This document shows positions 1-6,278 of a stretch of DNA of 7,530 nt, piece by piece. The first letter of the stretch is position 1. Each line of letters starts with the position of its first letter. Origin of the DNA: an uncultured Erysipelotrichaceae bacterium (GTDB taxonomy: Bacteria; Bacillota_I; Bacilli_A; Acholeplasmatales; Anaeroplasmataceae). The position numbers and the translations under genes were made by a program. A model generated the notes under the pieces. It made no database searches, was not told where the DNA came from, and saw nothing but the letters and a program-made list of their open reading frames with translations. The DNA is taken from assembly GCA_902783745.1 (NCBI GenBank), contig CACZRY010000190.1:1-7530 (forward strand), read 5' to 3'.

Positions 1-3000
1 CATATCATAAATACCATTTTTAACATAATAGAAATCTACACCAAATCCCTTTTCGTGTTCCTTAGATTGTGGAACTGAAATTAAGCTTGAATTATAGAAA
101 TTATTATTAGAGAAAGTAATTAATTCCTCACTTCTTGATCTATAATGCCACTTTAATGATGTTGTTTCAAACATTTGTGTAGCCTTATCAAGAACTGATT
201 CAAGGTCATATTCCTTTTCATCCTCTTCCTCATCTGCTTCTTCACCAACTGATGCATGGAAGAAGTTTGTAGGTGGCATTTGCTTAGTATCACCAATGAT
301 GATACATTGCTTTGCTCTATAAATAGAACCTAATGCGTCTGATGCGAAAATCTGTGATGCTTCATCGAATACAACGCAGTCAAATATATCTTTTCTTGAA
401 TCTAGATATGTAGATACAGATAGTGGTGACATTAAGAATACTGGCTTAATATCTAATACTAAATCGAAGATCTTTTCAAGTAAGCTTCTAATTGGCATTT
501 GTCTTCTCTTCTTTTCATGCTCACGTGTTAAAACCTTAAATTCAGAACCTTCTAGTACCTCAGCATCCGGTCTTTTCTTAGATAATACTGAAATAATATA
601 GTCACGATTAATAGAATAAATATCTTCATCAAGTTCTCTAAAGTCAGCAACAATCTTGTCTTCTTGGAATGCTTGGAAATGTGATAATAAATCACTTGAT
701 GCAATAACATCATCAATCTTTTTCTTAATGAATGTTGCTCTATAAACCTCAGCTATATCATCTAAAGGAAGTTTTCTATCTAAGTATTCATTTAAGAAAT
801 CCAAAGCATCAACTCTCTTTAAATTTTCAACAGTCTTAGTCATAGATGCATAAGCTGTAACAAGCTCTTTAGCATCTGATATTTCTTTTAATTTATCATA
901 ACATGCCTTAACAGGCTCTCTATGTAGGTCAAATTTAGATAAATTAAATATTCTTAAAATTGATTCTACATTCTTTTCATATTCCTTCATTAAATGGAAA
1001 TCAACACCAGTATCAATTAAAGCTTTTTGTAACATTTCAAAGCCTTCCTTTGAAATATCAATATCTGGCATATCATTTAATTTAGAAATTTCTAAAATAA
1101 TAGCTTTTAAATCTACACTCTTTAAATCACCAAAAATTTGACTTAATGAAGCAGTTAATTCTTTAACAATATATAGATTCTTCTTTAATGCATTTATTTC
1201 TTGAATTTCAGGTAATATAACTTCAGGCTTTTCCTTCTTTAATCTATATTTTAAAGCAAGCTTATAGCCTTCCTTTAAGTCATTCTTATTCTTAAATTCT
1301 AATCCATTCTTTAATTTAGATATAACCTCATCTAAATTCTCTTTTAATACATCTTTATTATATAATGCTAATGCATCACGCTTTAAAAGCTTAGATATAG
1401 AATAATATTTATTAATTAAGCTTATTACTCTTTCACGTGTTTTTCTATTTAAATAGAAAGGACGGAAATCCTTAATTTCTGTAAGCTTAATTAAATAATC
1501 AACAACCTTATATGATTGTAAGATATTTTCATATCCTAATTCTCTAAATGGAGATGTTAAAGGTTCTGTTTTTAATAAACCATTTGTAAAATAAATAGAT
1601 GCCTCTAAATCTTTATTTAAAGAATATAATGCATAATTTTCTTCAATCTTATTTAAATTATAGAAAGTTGAATCTCTATAATCATATCCAATCTTTCTTG
1701 CAAATCTTGCATAATCCTCAAAATAACCAACATTTTCTTCTAAGTCAAATAGGTTAAAATTAGCAATTTCAATATTAAAATTTTCTAATGGTTCTTTTGT
1801 TAAATTTAAATATAATTCATATAAATCAACTAAACTAATACCAATAGATGATATATTCTCATGTAATACTCTTTCATATGAGCTTAAGTTCGCTTTTAAG
1901 AATGAATATTTAGCATCAAGGAATGTTGTCTTTAAGTCAATATCATATTTTGGCGCAATAGCTGTTTCATATAAGTTATTAATAAATTCTAGCTTGTTTG
2001 CCTTATTTGAGTGTAATTCTATCGCAAAATCTGATAATTTAACTCTTCTTAAGTTATCGAAAACGACATTTAAGGCAGATATCTTTTCAGATACGAATAG
2101 AATCTTTTTTCCTTGTCCTAAAAGAGACGCAATAATATTTGTAATAGTTTGACTCTTACCAGAACCAGGAGGTCCTTGCAAACAAAATGATTTCCCATTC
2201 GCCGCCATTTGGATTGCACCTAACTGTGATGAGTCACAGTTTACAACTGGATAAATATTTTGATTTTCTTGTGTTTCTAAGGATTTAGCTGTTTCATCAC
2301 CTAATAATATTCTAATATTATTATTTGATAATACCTTTTCCTTATTGTTCATAATATCAGTATACATACTCATCTTATAGAATGAGTAAATACCTATTGC
2401 ACAAGCATCCTCAAAAAACATACCTTCAGGTAAAATTGCTTTAACCTTATCTAGATATGTACCATATGCTTCATCATCATATCTTGGAATATTAACATGA
2501 TATAATGAATTAAGATAATAATTAAAAGTTGGATTAACCATAATATCATCTTCATATTGTCTAATTATATAATTATCTCCAGATTCAGGATCCATTTCAA
2601 TTGGTATTAATAATAATGGAGCAAGAAATTCTTCTCCTTCTTCAAAATAATGAATAAAACCAAAAGAAATATATAAAGAGTTCATACCTTTTTCCTTTAA
2701 TGAAGATGTAAATTCTTTATATAATGATTTTAAAGTTTTTTGTAAAGTATAGCTTTTCTTATAACATAGAATTTGTCTTCTATCTAAAAGCTTTCTACAA
2801 ATAGAATATACCAAATCAAATTCATACTGTAATGTATTATCATTTGGATTATTTTGTTCTTGTTCATTGTGATAATTAGTTAATGCTTGATCTGTATTAA
2901 AAATTTCAACATCTCTTGCACCCTTAACAGCACGGAATATTTCTTCTATATTCTTATTTAGGATTGCCAAAGTTTTCATACCTTGGTCTCTGTAATTTAA

Positions 3001-3075
3001 AAGTCTGTTTCTTTTACCTAAGTCTAATAACTGATTTGTAACAGCTAAAAGCTTATCCATCATAACATCAGCCAT
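1..3075 (-). CDS. DUF4011-type superfamily 1 helicase/ATPase, 3' end missing
   Basis: This is an unbroken frame of 1025 codons that starts at the ATG at 3075 and runs off the left edge. A strong ribosome binding site (GGGAGGTG, 3082-3089) lies 6 bases before the ATG. The N-terminus carries the DUF4011 hallmark LLDLGKRNRLLNY (residues 16-28) and the APLLLIPIEM strand (about 152-161). Helicase motifs follow: Walker A GPPGSGKS (301-308), motif Ia-like ILFVSEK, Walker B-type DEASQ (904-908), motif III GDTKQMPP (928-935), and WHYRSR (976-981), whose arginines resemble motif IV. About 550 helix-rich residues separate Walker A from the DEAS motif, as is usual in this family. An acidic stretch sits near 942-955. 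The later SF1 motifs and any C-terminal nuclease domain (Vsr-like or DUF559-like in many relatives) lie outside the window. The expected activity is ATP-dependent nucleic-acid translocation in the cytoplasm. Some nuclease-bearing relatives have been linked to phage defence, but that role is inference here. Confidence 0.93.
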   Translation of the reverse strand, partial: MADVMMDKLLAVTNQLLDLGKRNRLLNYRDQGMKTLAILNKNIEEIFRAVKGARDVEIFNTDQALTNYHNEQEQNNPNDNTLQYEFDLVYSICRKLLDRRQILCYKKSYTLQKTLKSLYKEFTSSLKEKGMNSLYISFGFIHYFEEGEEFLAPLLLIPIEMDPESGDNYIIRQYEDDIMVNPTFNYYLNSLYHVNIPRYDDEAYGTYLDKVKAILPEGMFFEDACAIGIYSFYKMSMYTDIMNNKEKVLSNNNIRILLGDETAKSLETQENQNIYPVVNCDSSQLGAIQMAANGKSFCLQGPPGSGKSQTITNIIASLLGQGKKILFVSEKISALNVVFDNLRRVKLSDFAIELHSNKANKLEFINNLYETAIAPKYDIDLKTTFLDAKYSFLKANLSSYERVLHENISSIGISLVDLYELYLNLTKEPLENFNIEIANFNLFDLEENVGYFEDYARFARKIGYDYRDSTFYNLNKIEENYALYSLNKDLEASIYFTNGLLKTEPLTSPFRELGYENILQSYKVVDYLIKLTEIKDFRPFYLNRKTRERVISLINKYYSISKLLKRDALALYNKDVLKENLDEVISKLKNGLEFKNKNDLKEGYKLALKYRLKKEKPEVILPEIQEINALKKNLYIVKELTASLSQIFGDLKSVDLKAIILEISKLNDMPDIDISKEGFEMLQKALIDTGVDFHLMKEYEKNVESILRIFNLSKFDLHREPVKACYDKLKEISDAKELVTAYASMTKTVENLKRVDALDFLNEYLDRKLPLDDIAEVYRATFIKKKIDDVIASSDLLSHFQAFQEDKIVADFRELDEDIYSINRDYIISVLSKKRPDAEVLEGSEFKVLTREHEKKRRQMPIRSLLEKIFDLVLDIKPVFLMSPLSVSTYLDSRKDIFDCVVFDEASQIFASDALGSIYRAKQCIIIGDTKQMPPTNFFHASVGEEADEEEDEKEYDLESVLDKATQMFETTSLKWHYRSRSEELITFSNNNFYNSSLISVPQSKEHEKGFGVDFYYVKNGIYDM

Positions 3076-3118
3076 AAATTACACCTCCCTCTTTTTTATA
3101 AATAGTATCTTTAAAGGT

Positions 3119-3147
3119 ATTATACCATATAATTTATATTTTACCAA
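3119..3147 (-). promoter_or_regulatory. Sigma-A-type promoter of the helicase gene
   Basis: Read on the minus strand, a -35 box TTGGTA (3142-3147) and a perfect -10 box TATAAT (3119-3124) are 17 bases apart. The -10 is preceded by TGG, giving the TGn extended form. Transcription would begin near 3112, leaving a leader of about 37 bases that contains the ribosome binding site. It lies downstream of the hydrolase terminator, so the helicase has its own start. The match to consensus predicts strong basal expression unless something represses it. Confidence 0.75.
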
Positions 3148-3152
3148 AATTA

Positions 3153-3172
3153 ATTTATAGTTAACTATAAAT
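3153..3172. promoter_or_regulatory. 20-bp perfect palindrome, candidate operator
   Basis: The two half sites, ATTTATAGTT and AACTATAAAT, form a perfect inverted repeat with no spacer. It lies 5 bases upstream of the -35 box of the helicase promoter, with its centre near -50 relative to the predicted start. It is separate from the terminator hairpin at 3183-3200. The position and dyad symmetry fit a dimeric regulator, either an activator at about -50 or a repressor. The sequence is very AT-rich, so chance symmetry is more likely than usual. No regulator can be named. Confidence 0.45.
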
Positions 3173-3176
3173 ATAT

Positions 3177-3205
3177 AAAAAATGGTGCTATTAAGCACCA
3201 ATTTT
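3177..3205 (-). terminator. Rho-independent terminator of the two-component operon
   Basis: On the minus strand a 7-bp stem (TGGTGCT pairing with AGCACCA, 3183-3200) encloses a 4-base loop and is followed directly by six T residues (3182 down to 3177). The hairpin begins 3 bases after the stop codon of the hydrolase gene. It ends the four-gene operon and separates it from the helicase promoter. The opposite strand has a weaker T run after the hairpin, so termination from the other direction is possible, but no plus-strand gene feeds into it. Confidence 0.85.
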
Positions 3206-3809
3206 ATAATAAATCATATGATATATATGGAACGCTTTTTACTCTTTTAGAATAAATATCTTCTAAATATTTAATAACATCATCCTTAGGTCTTATTATT
3301 GAATCATGAGATGCAATAATATATGTATAATCAAGTTCTCTTAATAATTTAATCTCATCAAATAATAATGATACATTATATCCATCCTTAGACCCTTCTA
3401 ATGCATCTCCTACTAAAAGAAATGCATTATCGATAAGCAATGCTAAAGCTCCTTTAGAATGACTATTTGGTAATGGAATTATTTGAATATTAATTCCATC
3501 ATTAAATTCTATAATTTTATCAACTAAAGTACCATGACCTAAAACTTTATATGAATAATTTCCTAAATATAGATTTTTATCATCTATATTTATTTCACTT
3601 ATATTTTTAAAATGGTCTTGATGAAAATGAGAAATGATTATTGCTTTTGATTTAATATTATTAATTAATTCTTTTGAACGTAGGTTAGAGCCTACATCAA
3701 ATATATAAGTTTTATTCTTACCTTTAATGAAAAATACATTCGCAGATAAGGGATTTTCTGATGATGTAAGTAATGAAATTAATGAATTAATTTCTATAAA
3801 ATCATCCAT
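3204..3809 (-). CDS. Metallo-beta-lactamase-fold hydrolase
   Basis: This 201-residue soluble protein has the full metal-ligand set of the metallo-beta-lactamase fold: HFHQDH (H61, H63, D65, H66), H117 in the NSHSKGALAL segment, D135 in VGDALEG, and H168 in ASHD. D38 in FDVG is the usual early aspartate. A two-metal hydrolase of the glyoxalase II/lactonase-like broad class is expected. The substrate cannot be told from sequence. HSKG stands where many relatives have HTPG. There is no signal peptide or added C-terminal domain, so it is a minimal cytoplasmic version. Its ATG shares one base with the stop of the upstream DUF1653 gene (TAATG), with a weak AAGGA ribosome binding site inside that gene, so translation is probably coupled. 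It is the last gene of the two-component operon, and the terminator follows at once. Confidence 0.9.
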   Translation of the reverse strand: MDDFIEINSLISLLTSSENPLSANVFFIKGKNKTYIFDVGSNLRSKELINNIKSKAIIISHFHQDHFKNISEINIDDKNLYLGNYSYKVLGHGTLVDKIIEFNDGINIQIIPLPNSHSKGALALLIDNAFLLVGDALEGSKDGYNVSLLFDEIKLLRELDYTYIIASHDSIIRPKDDVIKYLEDIYSKRVKSVPYISYDLL

Positions 3810-4063
3810 TACTTAAAATCCTTTGCCTTAGATTCTATTTTTTGTAATTCAAAACGGTATTTTTGTTTTACACTAGGATATTTATTATGGTCAACCTCGC
3901 TTAAAAACATGCCCTTTGGTCTAACCCATAAGCTACCATCACCATAAAGTCTTCTATATAATACCATTTCTTCTTTAGTTTCAGAGTCAAAGCATACTCC
4001 TTCAACTAAATAATAATCTCCCTTAAAATGCTTATATATTCCATTAATTTTTAACTCGTTCAT
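3809..4063 (-). CDS. DUF1653 family protein
   Basis: This is an 84-residue protein matching the DUF1653 family over nearly its whole length. It has the N-terminal GIYKHFKGDYYLVEGV segment (8-23), the central SETKEEMVLYRRLYGDGSLW run (27-46) followed by VRPKGMF (47-53), and a late RFE (71-73). The family is small, widespread in bacteria and of unknown biochemical function. No transmembrane segment, signal peptide or catalytic motif is evident. The start is fixed by AAGGTGAT (4070-4077) inside the end of the kinase gene, 6 bases before the ATG. The ATG overlaps the kinase stop by one base (TAATG), and the stop overlaps the hydrolase start in the same way. It is therefore made together with the kinase and hydrolase. 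Any part in the signalling pathway is inference from this arrangement. Confidence 0.88.
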   Translation of the reverse strand: MNELKINGIYKHFKGDYYLVEGVCFDSETKEEMVLYRRLYGDGSLWVRPKGMFLSEVDHNKYPSVKQKYRFELQKIESKAKDFK

Positions 4064-5385
4064 TACAATATCACCTTAATCTTATATACACCTTTTAAAG
4101 CTTCAGCAATAATTTTACCTTTGTGTAACATAACTATTTCTTTCGCAATAGATAAACCTATACCTGAGCCTTGAATATTTGATGCACGCTTTTCATTTGT
4201 TCTATAAAATCTTTCAAATAATTCAGGATGCATTCCATCCTCTAAATCAGATGAATCATTTGAAACCTCAAGAATAATTTTATCATTATCCTTTTTTAAA
4301 GATACTTCTATAAATGTTAATGAATACTTAAATGCGTTATCAATTAGAATTGATACTAATACTCTAATTAAGCCCTCATCACCATCATAAATAACATCTT
4401 TCGCAACATTATCCCTTAGGATTAAATGTCTTTCTTTTAATTTTTGTTCATATGTTTTATAAACATCAATAACTGCATCATCAAGTGAAAATTTTTCTGT
4501 TTTTTCAAGCTTGTAATTTTCTTCTAATAACGCAAGCTTTGTTAAGCTATTAACCATACCTGTAAGCTTTAAAACCTGCTTGTTTATTGCCTCTGTTTGT
4601 TCATTTTTACCAACAATTAATTCTTCAACCTCATTATTTGCAGAAATAATAGTTAATGGTGTTTTTAATTCGTGTGCGGCATTCGCAATAAATCTTTTTT
4701 GTTTAACATATGATTCTTCAACTGGTCTAAAAATAAAGTATGACGCAATAATAATTGATGCAAGGAATGCTAAAAGTCCTGATGCTGAAATTAAAAGAGA
4801 TGCAACCAAGAAATTCCTTGCGTTACTAATTTGTACAGAATAATCCATCATTAATACAAATTCATCACCTTCATCATTTGTTAATGATAAATATCTATAA
4901 TTTGTATCAACATATCCCTTTTGATTATTTGAATTAATAACTGCTTTATACATATTAAACATAGATTCTTCAGTTAAATTTTGTGAAGATGTTTGTCTAT
5001 ATAATGTATTATTAGCTTTAACCCTAATAAATGTTACATAAATACTTCTTTGGATATCATCCTTATTCTTATTAGCAAAAGGATCAGATCCAGGATTAAA
5101 GGCTGGTTCTACAATTTCTCTTTCATAACCTATCATATTCCATAAGGTAGATGTATAAACAGTTTGACCGGTTTGATATCCTGTTTCGTTTGATACTACA
5201 TTCCATCTTGATCTATTATATGCATAAGTGCCACCACCATCATATAATTCCTGAAGTCTAGAATCAGCTTCATTTCTAATTTTAGAATAGTTATATACAT
5301 TTATTATTGTTACTATTAAACCAAGTATAACTAATACCGCAAGAAACGCTATTGCTATAAATTTAATTCGTAACCTTTTAATCAT
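4063..5385 (-). CDS. Membrane sensor histidine kinase of a two-component system
   Basis: This 440-residue kinase has a transmembrane segment at about 8-31, an outer sensor region of about 160 residues (32-190), and a second transmembrane segment at about 191-219. The cytoplasmic part carries the H box HELKTPL with phospho-acceptor H238, the N box LIDNAFKYS (N350), the F box FERFYR (390-395), and the G2 box GSGIGLSIA (406-414). Only about 18 residues separate the membrane from H238, and the segment PVEESYVKQKRF replaces a HAMP domain. The usual G1 box (DxGxGI) is not recognisable; the matching stretch around 374-384 reads VSNDSSDLEDG. I recall both traits from a common Firmicutes kinase subfamily, so the kinase is probably active. 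The ligand is unknown. The gene overlaps the upstream response regulator by 4 bases (ATGA), and an AGAGGA ribosome binding site lies 9 to 10 bases upstream. The regulator is its obvious partner. Confidence 0.95.
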   Translation of the reverse strand: MIKRLRIKFIAIAFLAVLVILGLIVTIINVYNYSKIRNEADSRLQELYDGGGTYAYNRSRWNVVSNETGYQTGQTVYTSTLWNMIGYEREIVEPAFNPGSDPFANKNKDDIQRSIYVTFIRVKANNTLYRQTSSQNLTEESMFNMYKAVINSNNQKGYVDTNYRYLSLTNDEGDEFVLMMDYSVQISNARNFLVASLLISASGLLAFLASIIIASYFIFRPVEESYVKQKRFIANAAHELKTPLTIISANNEVEELIVGKNEQTEAINKQVLKLTGMVNSLTKLALLEENYKLEKTEKFSLDDAVIDVYKTYEQKLKERHLILRDNVAKDVIYDGDEGLIRVLVSILIDNAFKYSLTFIEVSLKKDNDKIILEVSNDSSDLEDGMHPELFERFYRTNEKRASNIQGSGIGLSIAKEIVMLHKGKIIAEALKGVYKIKVIL

Positions 5386-6053
5386 TTTTTATTTTCCTCT
5401 AATCTATATCCAACACCTCTTGAAACCTTAATTGTTACATTAGAACCAATTCGTTCAAGATGCTTTCTTAATGATGATATAAATACCCATACAACAGAAA
5501 TATCAACATCACTATCATATTCCCAAATACTTTCTAATATTCTTTCTGTTGATAAGAAAATATTAGAATTTCTTATGAATAATTCCATAAGCTTATATTC
5601 TTTTCCTGTTAATCTATAGCTTTTACCATCATGTGCAATTTCAAATGTATTAGGGTCTAGTGTAAAATCACCAAATCCTTCACTTGCAACTAAATTACCA
5701 CGTCTTAATAAAGCTCTAATTCTTGCAAGAAGCTCTTTCATTTGGAAAGGCTTAGTTAAATAGTCATCTGCACCTGCATCAAGTCCATTTACTTTATCAT
5801 CAAGTAAGGATTTTGCAGTAAGTAGGATAATTGGTGTAGGTATTCCCATACTTCTTATTTTTTTAGTTGCATCAAGCCCATTTAATTTTGGCATCATTAC
5901 ATCCATTATGATTAAATCATAGCTATAATTTTTAACATAATCAATTGCTTCTTCTCCATCATATGCATTATTAACATCATAATTATCATGCTTTAAAATC
6001 TTAGTAACAACATTTGATAATTCTTGATCATCTTCTACTAATAATATTTTCAT
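5382..6053 (-). CDS. OmpR/PhoB-family response regulator
   Basis: This 223-residue DNA-binding regulator is of normal family length. The receiver domain (1-about 118) has the acidic pair D8/D9, phospho-acceptor D51 in IIMDVMMP, T79 and K101 in TKPF. The C-terminal winged helix-turn-helix spans about 125-218, with LTGKEYKLMELFIRN, a recognition-helix region around VVWVFISSLRKHL (187-199), and the wing SRGVGYRL (211-218). It should dimerise when phosphorylated by the kinase encoded next and bind tandem direct repeats with an 11-bp period. Such repeats lie directly upstream of this gene. A strong AGGAGGT (6058-6064) sits 4 bases before the ATG. It is the first gene of the operon, and its TGA stop overlaps the kinase start (ATGA). 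Its targets beyond this locus cannot be seen. Confidence 0.96.
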   Translation of the reverse strand: MKILLVEDDQELSNVVTKILKHDNYDVNNAYDGEEAIDYVKNYSYDLIIMDVMMPKLNGLDATKKIRSMGIPTPIILLTAKSLLDDKVNGLDAGADDYLTKPFQMKELLARIRALLRRGNLVASEGFGDFTLDPNTFEIAHDGKSYRLTGKEYKLMELFIRNSNIFLSTERILESIWEYDSDVDISVVWVFISSLRKHLERIGSNVTIKVSRGVGYRLEENKK

Positions 6054-6099
6054 AGCTACCTCCTAAAAACTCATATTTACTTTTCTAACTTTTTCTTCA

Positions 6100-6128
6100 A
6101 TTATAGCATTTTTACATTTTAATTAAAA
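6100..6128 (-). promoter_or_regulatory. Promoter of the two-component operon
   Basis: On the minus strand, a perfect -10 box TATAAT (6100-6105) is preceded by TGC, giving the extended form. The -35 region 17 bases upstream, TTTTAA (6123-6128), is a poor match to TTGACA. Transcription would start near 6093, giving a leader of about 40 bases that ends in the strong ribosome binding site. A good -10 with a weak -35 that lies inside tandem 11-bp repeats is the pattern expected for a promoter activated by an OmpR-type protein, here plausibly the operon's own regulator. Confidence 0.65.
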
Positions 6129-6144
6129 GTTAATTCACATTTAA
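6112..6144 (-). promoter_or_regulatory. Three tandem 11-bp repeats, candidate response-regulator site
   Basis: Read on the minus strand, three contiguous 11-base units occur: TTAAATGTGAA (6134-6144), TTAACTTTTAA (6123-6133) and TTAAAATGTAA (6112-6122). All begin TTAA and end AA, and the outer two share most other positions. The 11-bp period puts each unit on the same face of the helix, as OmpR/PhoB-family proteins require. The middle unit covers the weak -35 box of the operon promoter. Binding by the adjacent regulator is inference. Low sequence complexity lowers confidence. Confidence 0.5.
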
Positions 6145-6157
6145 TATATAATAGTAA

Positions 6158-6179
6158 CTTAAATTATACTTAAATTATA
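6158..6179. repeat. Perfect tandem 11-bp direct repeat in the divergent region
   Basis: The unit CTTAAATTATA occurs twice in a row (6158-6168 and 6169-6179) without mismatch; on the minus strand each unit reads TATAATTTAAG. The 11-bp period is that of OmpR-family binding sites, and the repeat lies between the two divergent promoters. It is about 65 bp upstream of the -10 of the operon promoter and about 36 bp upstream of the -35 of the antiporter promoter. It could serve either direction. It is offset by 2 bases from exact phase with the repeats at 6112-6144. Confidence 0.6.
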
Positions 6180-6214
6180 AATTTAAAATAAAGAGTTAAA
6201 AACATAATTTTTCC

Positions 6215-6243
6215 TTGAAGATAAACATGTAAAGTGATATAAC
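6215..6243 (+). promoter_or_regulatory. Promoter of the antiporter gene
   Basis: A -35 box TTGAAG (6215-6220) and a -10 box TATAAC (6238-6243) are separated by 17 bases, with TGA just before the -10 giving the TGn extended form. Transcription would start near 6250, about 29 bases before the antiporter ATG. It is the best-spaced promoter pair I found in front of that gene. Confidence 0.65.
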
Positions 6244-6263
6244 AATATTTGTAAATTAAATAT

Positions 6264-6268
6264 AGGAG
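6264..6268 (+). promoter_or_regulatory. Ribosome binding site of the antiporter gene
   Basis: AGGAG is followed by a 10-base, A-rich spacer and then the ATG at 6279. The spacing is at the long end of normal. It is the only good site in front of the frame and supports this start over the in-frame ATG codons at residues 27 and 31, which fall within or just after the first membrane helix. Confidence 0.7.
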
Positions 6269-6278
6269 ATGAAAAAAT

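Noticed and set aside
4580..4843. Plus-strand open frame of 87 codons
   Set aside because: It lies wholly antisense to the histidine kinase, covering its H-box and transmembrane region, has no convincing ribosome binding site, and resembles no known protein.
5382..5384. Possible TGA recoding as tryptophan (Mycoplasma code), suggested by the low GC
   Set aside because: The TGA here ends the response regulator at its normal family length and overlaps the kinase start, and Trp is encoded by TGG throughout, so the standard bacterial code fits.
4063..5385. Kinase as a decayed, inactive gene because of the missing G1 motif
   Set aside because: The frame is intact, the H, N, F and G2 boxes are present, and the odd ATP-lid sequence fits a known subfamily pattern as I recall it.
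6242..6252. Small inverted repeat ACAA-TAT-TTGT near the antiporter transcription start
   Set aside because: A 4-bp dyad in AT-rich DNA is expected by chance, and it has no partner copy elsewhere that I could see.
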